Assembly: GCF_900769625.1 (NCBI RefSeq)
Contig: NZ_CAAGHK010000014.1
Span: 1 to 64,000, forward strand
DNA from: an uncultured Clostridium sp.
Lineage (GTDB): Bacteria; Bacillota; Clostridia; Clostridiales; Clostridiaceae
DNA: 64,000 nt
Direction: 5' to 3'
Part shown: positions 43,319 through 50,425 of the stretch, one piece after another
How the letters are laid out: every line of letters begins with the position of its first letter
Position numbering within the stretch: position 1 is the first letter of the stretch
Program-made: the position numbers and the translations under genes
The notes under the pieces: model-generated
The model's input: the letters and a program-made list of their open reading frames with translations, nothing else
The model's database searches: none
Told to the model about the DNA's origin: nothing

Positions 43319-44824
43319 TTGGCACATAATAAATTGTATAGAAACTTTATAATTCTACAAGAAGATGATAGAGGATATTCATCTGCTAATGAAAAAGCCT
43401 TGTCAGGATATGCAAAAGTTGAAGCAAAGGGAGATAAATGTAAGGTTTCTTTTTATGCTCAAAATCTTAAAAAAGAAAAGAAATATTCTATGATACTTAT
43501 CTGTAGCAAAAAAGACTGCAAACAGCTTATTGACCTGGGACAGCTTGAAGTCAATGATGTTGGAAAAGGTGATACATGCAAAGAGTATTACGTTAATAAT
43601 ATAGCAGGACTGGGAATTTCATATGAAAAGATATCTGGAGCTGCTATATGTATTGTAGACGGAAATAATATGAATTTTGTTATGCATGGATTTATGAATG
43701 GAGAAGAATCTAATGAAAATTGGAGGAAATTCAAAGTTATCAGAGATAGCGAAAGCTTAAAAGCTGACAAAAAAGTTGATTTTGATACTATAAGAAAAGA
43801 ACCTTCTGAATCAATTATTAATACATCATTTAAAAAGCCAGTAATTGAAGCAAAAGTAATAGAAACTAAGATTATTGAACCTAAAATTATATCTCATGAA
43901 AAGGATGAAAGCATTCCGGAGGTTAAAGAGAACATATTAACAGAGGATACAGATAATAAGAAAGAATCTGATTTGTTTGATAGCAGAGATACAAGTGAAG
44001 ATGATGAAAGATGTAAAAAGTGCGAGGATAAAGATAAGGATAAAGATAAGGATAAAGATAAGGATAAAGATAAGTGTAAGGATAAAGAGAAGAAAGATAA
44101 GAAATACTGTTCCTGGGATGATATCAAAAAAGTATATGATAAATTAGATGACTGCACAATGGATATTCATGTTCATATACCAAATATAAAAGAAGATATG
44201 GTTATTTATGGATTTATTAAAAAGAAGTCAGAAGATAATTGCTGCTGGAAAAGATTTAAGGCAGAAAGCAAATGTAAGAGAGATGAAGATACTTTAATCT
44301 CTGAATTAAGAAATAGCAAGAGAATAGAAGAAAATACAAGACTTGATAGGATTGATTTTGAAGAGTATGAGAGATCTATTTCAAGTGATGGCAAAGATAG
44401 CAAGTTCAAGATAAGCGGACAGGAAGGCATGTATTTTGAGAGAATTGCCAAGGGATTTGAACTATATGACGGCAGAATTAAAGATATAGATTACTGCAAG
44501 TGGTATAAAGTAAACGTAAATAGTATGGATGATTTATGCAATAAATCTGATTATGATAAATATACTTTAGCATATTATCCAATGCTGAATTATTATCCAT
44601 ATATTAATAAAGAAAAATACTTTTTATTAGGATACAAATGTAATAGTTTTGGTGAACTTCAGTACATTGTATATGCAATTCCAGGAGGCAGAGAGTTAAG
44701 TGAACAGCCATATGGAGGCAAAACTGGATTTGTAACCTGGGCTAATGACGGAACAAGAAATAATGGATATTGGCTAATGTTCTACGATTATAAGAAGTGT
44801 TCTATTGTAGTTCCAACTGAATAG
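43319..44824 (+). CDS. conserved clostridial protein with a Lys-Asp repeat linker, unknown function
   Basis: 501 residues, TTG start with GGGAGGAAA upstream. Domain-like N-terminus about 1-140 (YRNFIILQEDDRGYSSANEK, LSGYAKVEAKGDKCKVSFYAQNL). Then a low-complexity acidic/basic linker about 150-265, including eight Asp-Lys pairs in a row and a cysteine cluster (RCKKCEDK ... DKCKDKEKKDKKYCSW). A second related module follows (CTMDIHVHIPNIKEDMVIYGFIKK), then a C-terminal globular part with many Tyr/Trp (YYPMLNYYPYINKEKYFLLGY, TGFVTWANDGTRNNGYWLMFYD). No signal peptide or membrane helix. I do not know its role. It takes the place after rsmA where Bacillus has the spore protease gene yabG, but there is no similarity to YabG that I can see. 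The next gene follows 20 bases later. Confidence 0.8.
   Translation: MAHNKLYRNFIILQEDDRGYSSANEKALSGYAKVEAKGDKCKVSFYAQNLKKEKKYSMILICSKKDCKQLIDLGQLEVNDVGKGDTCKEYYVNNIAGLGISYEKISGAAICIVDGNNMNFVMHGFMNGEESNENWRKFKVIRDSESLKADKKVDFDTIRKEPSESIINTSFKKPVIEAKVIETKIIEPKIISHEKDESIPEVKENILTEDTDNKKESDLFDSRDTSEDDERCKKCEDKDKDKDKDKDKDKDKCKDKEKKDKKYCSWDDIKKVYDKLDDCTMDIHVHIPNIKEDMVIYGFIKKKSEDNCCWKRFKAESKCKRDEDTLISELRNSKRIEENTRLDRIDFEEYERSISSDGKDSKFKISGQEGMYFERIAKGFELYDGRIKDIDYCKWYKVNVNSMDDLCNKSDYDKYTLAYYPMLNYYPYINKEKYFLLGYKCNSFGELQYIVYAIPGGRELSEQPYGGKTGFVTWANDGTRNNGYWLMFYDYKKCSIVVPTE
44027..44074 (+). repeat. perfect 12-bp tandem repeat inside a coding region
   Basis: Four perfect copies of GATAAAGATAAG (eight 6-base units), encoding Asp-Lys pairs. 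Because units are 6 bases, gain or loss of copies keeps the frame. Confidence 0.95.
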
Positions 44825-44844
44825 AACATAAGTAAGTTTGTTAT

Positions 44845-45405
44845 ATGAATAAAAAACAAGTTATTGTTACAGGCTTATTATTATCATTAATGTTTTTATT
44901 AGCCATAACACAAGAATTCTTTGGTGATAATTTTTCCAGAGTAAATGTTACAGAAAACAATAAGCAATATAAGGAATATGCATTTGAAGATTATTCTATA
45001 ACATTTCCTTCTGAATGGGTTATTAATGAAGAAGAAAAGAAAGATGAGTACATTAGCTATAATATTGAGTTTAAAAGCAGGAATAACGTTATTACTGGAT
45101 TAGTTCAGGTGATAAATACAAAACAAGATGTTCGAGATTATGCAGAAAAGGATATAAGAAAACAGTCATTAGAATACTCAGATAATGAGATAATGCCTTT
45201 TGAAAATTCTGATAGCATAGGAGTATTATCTAGATATAATACTGATATTACTGACGGGTATAGTTACGTAAATGAATCTTACTATATCAAAGGTGAAAAT
45301 GGCCAGATAATTAAAGTGTTATTCAACATATCAAAAGACCAATATAATAAGGCTTTAGATAAGGACTGTTCAGAGGTGATTAAAAGTATTAAGCAGAATA
45401 AATAA
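44845..45405 (+). CDS. membrane-anchored extracytoplasmic protein, unknown function
   Basis: 186 residues. N-terminal membrane anchor or uncleaved signal (KKQVIVTGLLLSLMFLLAITQEFF), then a soluble domain outside the cell with the pattern YSITFPSEWVINEEEKKDEYISYNIEF, resembling PsbP/LpqN-type folds seen in many clostridial surface proteins. No lipobox. The start has no clear ribosome site, but the gene lies 20 bases behind the previous one and may be translated by coupling. A strong terminator follows. Confidence 0.75.
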   Translation: MNKKQVIVTGLLLSLMFLLAITQEFFGDNFSRVNVTENNKQYKEYAFEDYSITFPSEWVINEEEKKDEYISYNIEFKSRNNVITGLVQVINTKQDVRDYAEKDIRKQSLEYSDNEIMPFENSDSIGVLSRYNTDITDGYSYVNESYYIKGENGQIIKVLFNISKDQYNKALDKDCSEVIKSIKQNK

Positions 45406-45439
45406 GATTTGCTAATAAGCTATATAAGTATTATAATTT

Positions 45440-45488
45440 AAGTATCAAGGAGAAGCTTAAATATGCTTCTCCTTGATACTTATTTTTA
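45440..45488 (+). terminator. strong terminator before lgt
   Basis: Perfect 17-bp stem AAGTATCAAGGAGAAGC and its complement, 8-base loop, then TATTTTTAATA. Confidence 0.95.
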
Positions 45489-45524
45489 ATATTTGAGAAT
45501 TAATACTTAAAAAGGAGGTAATAG

Positions 45525-46295
45525 ATGAGAATAATTTTATTTGAGATCTTTGGAATACAAATAAAGAGTTATGGATTAATGATTGCTATTGGTATAATAG
45601 CAGCAGCATCTTTATTTATAAATAAAGGTAAAAAAAGAGGCTATGATGAGGATTCACTGTTAAACCTTATAATTTTTGCTGTAATAGGTGGAATTCTAGG
45701 AGGCAAAGGATTATTTATAATAACAGAATTAAAGAATATAATAAAGGATCCAAGTATATTACTTAATTTTGGTTATGGATTTGTAATTTATGGAGCCATT
45801 GGTGGTGGAGCTTTAGCAATATATCTATATTGCAGAAAGAAGAAGTGGAACATACTTGAAATCTTAGATATCACAGTTGGTGGTCTGGCAATAGCTCAGG
45901 GATTTGGACGTATTGGATGTTTCTTAGCAGGATGTTGTTATGGAGCAGCTACTGATCTCCCAATAGGCGTTGTATTTCCAGAGGGTTCACTTGCACCAGC
46001 AGGGATTCATGTACATCCAACGCAGATTTACTCATCAGTTTTTGATTTTATTTTAGGTTTCTTCCTTTTATATTATGGTAGAAAGAAGAGAGCGCATGGA
46101 AAAGTAATGGGCATGTATTTAATAATCTATAGTATAGGAAGATTCTTGGTAGAATTTTTAAGAGATGATCCGCGAGGAAATGTAGGATTATTATCTACAT
46201 CACAGTTCATTGCAATATTTACTTTAGTACTTGGTATTATTATTTTTAATATTAGCAGGTTTGTTAAAGGGGAGAAAAGAAGCATTGAAAATTAA
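45525..46295 (+). CDS. lgt: prolipoprotein diacylglyceryl transferase
   Basis: Integral membrane enzyme that transfers diacylglycerol from phosphatidylglycerol to the lipobox cysteine of prolipoproteins. 256 residues, about seven membrane helices. Signature motifs: IKSYGLMIAIGIIAA, GFVIYGAIGGG, the Lgt signature region AQGFGRIGCFLAGCCYG with its conserved Arg, and HVHPTQIYSSVFDF. AAAGGAGG lies before the ATG. The downstream gene, whose start overlaps lgt, encodes a lipoprotein, a direct substrate for this enzyme. Confidence 0.96.
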   Translation: MRIILFEIFGIQIKSYGLMIAIGIIAAASLFINKGKKRGYDEDSLLNLIIFAVIGGILGGKGLFIITELKNIIKDPSILLNFGYGFVIYGAIGGGALAIYLYCRKKKWNILEILDITVGGLAIAQGFGRIGCFLAGCCYGAATDLPIGVVFPEGSLAPAGIHVHPTQIYSSVFDFILGFFLLYYGRKKRAHGKVMGMYLIIYSIGRFLVEFLRDDPRGNVGLLSTSQFIAIFTLVLGIIIFNISRFVKGEKRSIEN

Positions 46296-47115
46296 GAGAG
46301 TAGTAATCATGCTTATGGCATTAATAATACTTGTTACACCTTTATCTGGATGTTCTCTTGCTAATGATGTAGCAGTGAAACTTAATTTTAGAAATGAAAA
46401 GTTTGATTACATAAAACAAAACAAAGTTGATAAAATTGTAATACAGAATGTCAGAGATAGTGGATTCAGATTTATAGTTAATGACACACAGGTTATTAAT
46501 GATATATACAAGATACTTGCAAAAGGCAAGCAGTGTGATGAGAGAAGCTCTCTTGACCCTGACTATGTTTTTGAAGTTTATATTGGTGAAGATGTAAATA
46601 AATATTCATATGTAGTTGGCGAGAACTCGAGCAGAATCGGTAATTTTTATGATGATGAAAATGCTTTTTCAATACCTAAGAATTTAGAAAATACTATAAT
46701 GAAGAATTTATCCTTTATCAGAAAACCTAGAAGCTTTGAATATATATATTATGAATCAATTTTAAAAGTAATTGAATTAGAAAAAGATTCATTGTCAGCT
46801 GGAAATGTCGGAATAGATATTTCTGGAGATGTAGACTGTCTGAAGTATGTATTTTCTGCTGATTTAGAGGATTTTAAGAAGAAACTGAATAAGCTTTTGC
46901 CTAACGTTAATATGGTAAGCAATAACTCAGATTCCTTTGATTTAATAATCAAGGTCAAAAATAGAGGATATAATAGTACAACATTTAAAACATTAATAAC
47001 AGTAGATGATAAATTAGATAAATCTTTTAAAAGTTATTATATAACTGCAGAATATAATTATAAAGATTGGGACATCAATGTCAGTGAGGCCAATGAAATG
47101 CCTCAGGACTGGTAA
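46285..47115 (+). CDS. lipoprotein of unknown function, translationally coupled to lgt
   Basis: 276 residues from TTG 46285, which overlaps the end of lgt by 11 bases and has GGGGAG 10 bases upstream. From this start the protein opens with a lipoprotein signal (KIKRVVIMLMALIILVTPLSGC; lipobox LSGC), which supports the choice; a longer reading from 46231 would bury it. The mature part has two similar-sized domains: KIVIQNVRDSGFRFIVND with YVFEVYIGEDVNKYSYVVG, and FDLIIKVKNRGYNSTTFKT. Anchored on the outer face of the membrane; function unknown. Confidence 0.85.
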   Translation: MKIKRVVIMLMALIILVTPLSGCSLANDVAVKLNFRNEKFDYIKQNKVDKIVIQNVRDSGFRFIVNDTQVINDIYKILAKGKQCDERSSLDPDYVFEVYIGEDVNKYSYVVGENSSRIGNFYDDENAFSIPKNLENTIMKNLSFIRKPRSFEYIYYESILKVIELEKDSLSAGNVGIDISGDVDCLKYVFSADLEDFKKKLNKLLPNVNMVSNNSDSFDLIIKVKNRGYNSTTFKTLITVDDKLDKSFKSYYITAEYNYKDWDINVSEANEMPQDW

Positions 47116-47133
47116 AGAAAAGGAGGATAAAAA

Positions 47134-47979
47134 ATGGGAAGCTGTGATAACTGTCCAAGTAAAGATAATTGTCAGACAAAGAGCAAAGGTGGATGTGAAA
47201 CGCAAATACCTAAGCTAGCACCTAGATATGGAAATATCAAAAATGTAATAGGTGTTATTAGTGGAAAAGGTGGAGTTGGTAAATCAACTGTAACTGGAAT
47301 TATGGCAACAATGCTGTCTAAAAGAGGATATAAAGTTGGTATTTTAGATGCTGATATAACTGGACCTTCAATGCCAAGATTCTTTGGAATAAATGAAAAG
47401 AGATCACTAATTGAACCTTTAGACAATGAAATGGTTAGATTCAACCCTGTTGAAACAGAGGGTGGAATAAAAGTAATGTCTATGAATCTTGTAACTCCAG
47501 TTGAAGAAGAACCTTTAATATGGAGAGGTGCTGTAATCAATGGAGTATTAAAACAACTTTATGGAGAAACAAACTGGGGAGAATTAGACTACTTACTTAT
47601 TGATATGCCTCCTGGAACAGGTGACATAGCATTAACAGTAATGCAGGAATTCCCTATTGATGAAATAGTAATAGTATCTACACCACAAGATATGGTTTCA
47701 ATGATTGTTAAGAAAGTTGTTATAATGGCTCAGAAAATTGGAATAAAGATTAAAGGTGTAATTGAAAACATGGCTTATATCAACTGTCCTGATTGTGACA
47801 AGAAGATAAGAGTATTCAGCAAGAAATCTTCTGAAGAAAATGCAGAATATTTAGGATTACCATTGCTTGGAGAACTTCCAATCAACGTTGATCTTACAGA
47901 AGCACTTGAAGAAGGCAGAGCTGAGGAATATGTTAAGGAAAATCCGCTATATTCATTAATATTTGAAGGACTTTACTAG
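47134..47979 (+). CDS. Mrp/NBP35-family ATP-binding iron-sulfur carrier
   Basis: 281 residues. The N-terminal cysteine motif (CDNCPSKDNCQTKSKGGC) resembles that of NBP35-type scaffold proteins. Deviant Walker A as ISGKGGVGKSTV at about 42-53, LDADITGPSMPRFFG, Walker B LLIDMPPGTGDIALT, and the C-terminal metal-binding CPDCDKK. These P-loop ATPases carry and deliver [4Fe-4S] clusters to apoproteins, plausible clients here being the many radical SAM enzymes and the ferredoxin. AGGAGG upstream; 18 bases behind the lipoprotein gene. Confidence 0.93.
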   Translation: MGSCDNCPSKDNCQTKSKGGCETQIPKLAPRYGNIKNVIGVISGKGGVGKSTVTGIMATMLSKRGYKVGILDADITGPSMPRFFGINEKRSLIEPLDNEMVRFNPVETEGGIKVMSMNLVTPVEEEPLIWRGAVINGVLKQLYGETNWGELDYLLIDMPPGTGDIALTVMQEFPIDEIVIVSTPQDMVSMIVKKVVIMAQKIGIKIKGVIENMAYINCPDCDKKIRVFSKKSSEENAEYLGLPLLGELPINVDLTEALEEGRAEEYVKENPLYSLIFEGLY

Positions 47980-48001
47980 AATTAAATATAATTGATATAA
48001 T

Positions 48002-48045
48002 CTCCTATATATGCTGAGCAGCATATATGGGAGTATTTATTTTGG
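48002..48045 (+). terminator. terminator after the Mrp gene
   Basis: 14-bp stem CTCCTATATATGCT / AGCATATATGGGAG with one G-T pair, 4-base loop, TATTTATTTT tail. Confidence 0.88.
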
Positions 48046-48183
48046 TAAGAAAAATGATGAAATTTAGTAATAGATAAATTATAGATTTTCTAGTATCAAC
48101 TTTTAGTAAATAAAATAGATACATAAGTCGATATTTCTTGGGAAATATTAATAATGTAATTTCTAGTGAAAGGGTGAAAAAAT

Positions 48184-48375
48184 ATGAAAGCAACTGTAGA
48201 TAAGGATACATGTATTGCATGTGGATTATGTCCATCAATTTCTCCAGAGTGTTTTGAAATTGAAGATGACGGCAAGGCAGGATTTATTGTAGATGAAGCA
48301 CCAGCTGGAACTGAAGATGAAGTTAGAGAAGCAGCTGAAAGCTGTCCAGTAAATGCAATTGCTGTTGAGGAATAA
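48184..48375 (+). CDS. ferredoxin with one [4Fe-4S] cluster
   Basis: 63 residues. Ligands CIACGLCPSI (CxxCxxC at about 11-17) with the fourth in ESCPVNAI near the C-terminus; an additional Cys in SPECFEIEDD. This is the single-cluster type of about 60 residues, not the classical two-cluster clostridial ferredoxin. Very acidic. Electron carrier for low-potential reactions; partner unknown. GAAAGGGTG upstream; its own terminator downstream. Confidence 0.93.
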   Translation: MKATVDKDTCIACGLCPSISPECFEIEDDGKAGFIVDEAPAGTEDEVREAAESCPVNAIAVEE

Positions 48376-48386
48376 TTTGTGATAGT

Positions 48387-48419
48387 AAAAAAGATACGCT
48401 TTTAAGTGTATCTTTTTTA
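48387..48419 (+). terminator. terminator after the ferredoxin gene
   Basis: 12-bp stem AAAGATACGCTT / AAGTGTATCTTT flanked by A and T runs, very short loop. Confidence 0.88.
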
Positions 48420-48436
48420 TATATTAATGAAAATAA

Positions 48437-48643
48437 TTAAATATAGTCTATAAAATTAAATTTATTAAAATTATCATTTTTTGTTTTATGTGAAATGTAA
48501 CTGCTGCTAAGCTGATTTGAGTTTATTTCATATCTGCTTATAGGATTATTAGGAAGAATATTTGAAGGTATAGTAGAAAATTCATCATTAGCATTAATGG
48601 TTACAACATCTCTATAGGTGGAATCTAATACAAAGTTTTTCAT
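48437..48643 (-). CDS. small hypothetical protein
   Basis: 68 residues (STYRDVVTINANDEFSTIPS, ISRYEINSNQLSSSYISHKTKN), Ser/Asn-rich with no membrane helix. AAAGGAG lies 8 bases before the ATG, supporting translation. No family recognised. It lies 115 bases beyond the end of padR on the same strand and may be its own unit. Confidence 0.5.
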   Translation of the reverse strand: MKNFVLDSTYRDVVTINANDEFSTIPSNILPNNPISRYEINSNQLSSSYISHKTKNDNFNKFNFIDYI

Positions 48644-48758
48644 AAATAATCTCCTTTCAAAAATTAAGTAAATTATTTATTATTGTTAGCAGAAAATATA
48701 AATATATACAAAAAGAGAATTTTATCTTTATATTCTTCAAGATAAAATTCTCCTATAT

Positions 48759-49217
48759 CTATAAGTATAAATCTTTATAGATTATTCTAAAGACTTCTAA
48801 AGAATCTTCTATTTTTGTTTTTAAGATAATTTTTTTATTTTCAAATTCTCTAATGCCTTTTTCGGTAATTTTATATATTTTCTGAAAACGCTTATTAGGA
48901 TTATCCCATTCACCTGTGATTAATTCATCTTCTTCCATACGCTTAAGAATAGGATATATCCCACCAGTACTAGGAGTCCATTTACCATTGGTTTTAAGAC
49001 TTATATTATGTGAAATTTCATTACCATTAGTAGGTGATAATGATAATAGATATAATACATATATAGGTAATAATCCCTTTGTAAAGATTTGTACAGAAGA
49101 TTCTTTTTGTTTTTGAGATTCCCTTTTTAAAGCAGATATTTTTTTCTTGTACTCTTCATACAGTCTTTTTTCTTCAGCCTTAATATAATCCATATTTGGA
49201 GCACCCAATTCACCCAT
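48759..49217 (-). CDS. PadR-family transcriptional regulator
   Basis: 152 residues. An N-terminal helical extension of about 45 residues (MDYIKAEEKRLYEEYKKKIS) precedes the PadR winged helix: IYVLYLLSLSPTNGNEISHNI, TPSTGGIYPILKRMEEDELI, RFQKIYKITEKGIREF. PadR proteins usually repress their own operon and release on ligand binding. The ATG lies one base after the degV stop, so the two are co-translated. The three palindromes upstream of degV (50101-50150) are its likely operator. Confidence 0.92.
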   Translation of the reverse strand: MGELGAPNMDYIKAEEKRLYEEYKKKISALKRESQKQKESSVQIFTKGLLPIYVLYLLSLSPTNGNEISHNISLKTNGKWTPSTGGIYPILKRMEEDELITGEWDNPNKRFQKIYKITEKGIREFENKKIILKTKIEDSLEVFRIIYKDLYL

Positions 49218-49218
49218 T

Positions 49219-50064
49219 TTAATCCACCATTTCTACAATAAATCCAACAAGACCTGGTCCAGTATTAACTCCAAGAGCAGGACCAATCATGCCGCCTAAA
49301 TTACATTCAACTAAATTTTTAGAATCTTTGATGTTATTATATAAAGCATCAGCTTTATCAGGGGAATTTCCGTTCATGATCCATACTTTACATCTGCCTT
49401 TACTTAAGTAGTCATTTAATATATTAGATAATTTAGAAATAGACTGTCTAGTGCCTCTAACTTTTGCAAATGTGTGGAAGCCATCATCCTTAATAGTTAT
49501 TATTGGTTTTAAGTTCAGTGCTTCAGCAATTGTTCCAGCAACTTTACCTATTCTACCACCCTTTTTTAAATAAGTTAATGTATCTATTGAAAAGAAAACA
49601 TCAATCTTACTTCTTATTTCTGGAAGAGAATCTTTTATTTCATCAAATGATTTTCCTTCTTCAATTAGTTTGGCAGCTTCTAGTAATATTGCACCCTCAG
49701 ACATTGTCAGAGTAAGTGAGTCAAATACAAATGTAGTAATTCCAGAAACACTTTCAGAAGCCAGTCTGGCAGCATTAAAGGTACCAGAAAAACAACTAGA
49801 AATTGTTATTATTATTGCATGAGTATAGCCATCAGATTTTAAATTTTCTAACAGTTCAGTAAATTCACTTATACTTGGAAGTGAAGTTGATGGAATTTCA
49901 TCAGGAAGTCTCTCATAAAGCATTGAAGGTGTTATATCCACACCGTCTCTATATTCCTTATCTGAAAATATAATTTTAAATGGGAGAACATGTATGTTAT
50001 ACTTTTTTATTAATTCTGGGTTGATATCAGAAGCACTATCAGTGATTAATGCAATTTTTTCCAT
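49219..50064 (-). CDS. DegV-family fatty-acid-binding protein (FakB-like)
   Basis: 281 residues with DegV signatures: IALITDSASDINPEL, RDGVDITPSMLYERL, IPSTSLPSISEF, ITISSCFSGTFNAARLA, VFDSLTLTMSEG, YLKKGGRIGKVAG and GPALGVNTGPGLVG. Members such as FakB bind a fatty acid and present it to the FakA kinase for phosphorylation. No fakA is adjacent. AGGAGGATT upstream. It is the first gene of a degV-padR operon, suggesting that the regulator senses a fatty acid or acyl compound (inference). Confidence 0.93.
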   Translation of the reverse strand: MEKIALITDSASDINPELIKKYNIHVLPFKIIFSDKEYRDGVDITPSMLYERLPDEIPSTSLPSISEFTELLENLKSDGYTHAIIITISSCFSGTFNAARLASESVSGITTFVFDSLTLTMSEGAILLEAAKLIEEGKSFDEIKDSLPEIRSKIDVFFSIDTLTYLKKGGRIGKVAGTIAEALNLKPIITIKDDGFHTFAKVRGTRQSISKLSNILNDYLSKGRCKVWIMNGNSPDKADALYNNIKDSKNLVECNLGGMIGPALGVNTGPGLVGFIVEMVD

Positions 50065-50100
50065 TTAGAATCCTCCTTATGATTAAGTTATTTATAATTA

Positions 50101-50150
50101 TATCACTACTGATAATATTATCAATATTGATATAATTATCAGTAGTGATA
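50101..50150. promoter_or_regulatory. triple operator-like palindromes upstream of degV-padR
   Basis: Three copies of TATCA-N4-TGATA at 50101-50114, 50119-50132 and 50137-50150, exactly 18 bases apart. The outer two are mirror images (N4 CTAC and GTAG), making the whole 50-base block palindromic. Located 36 bases before the degV start, the likely PadR binding region. Confidence 0.75.
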
Positions 50151-50395
50151 TAGTTAGTGAATTTATAAAATATTTATTTAAGTAATGTATTAAAAAATCA
50201 GTTTAATGTTAGGAGATAAGTTAATCCTGACATATTTAAAATAAGTCAACTTCAGAATACATATAAAAAATAGATAAATATTAAGATAATCCTACCTATT
50301 TCGAGATAATTAAATTATAGAGGTAAAAAAATTAAAAATTGAAAGTTTTGCTAATGAATACTTATACAGTATAATAATACGGTATTAATTGTTGT

Positions 50396-50407
50396 ACAAT
50401 ATATTGT
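50396..50407. promoter_or_regulatory. palindrome upstream of nrdD, possible NrdR box
   Basis: ACAATATATTGT is a perfect 12-base palindrome, resembling the core of NrdR boxes (consensus about ACACTATATATAGTGT), 18 bases before the nrdD start. I could not find a clear second box at helical spacing, so the call is tentative. Confidence 0.35.
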
Positions 50408-50425
50408 GCCATGGAGGGAAGAACA

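Noticed and set aside
44027..44074. Possible CRISPR-like repeat
   Set aside because: Contiguous 12-bp tandem units with no spacers, inside a coding frame; a microsatellite.
43894..44157. Minus-strand frame rich in Ser-Leu repeats
   Set aside because: It is the reverse reading of the Asp-Lys tandem repeat in the 501-residue protein and has no independent support.
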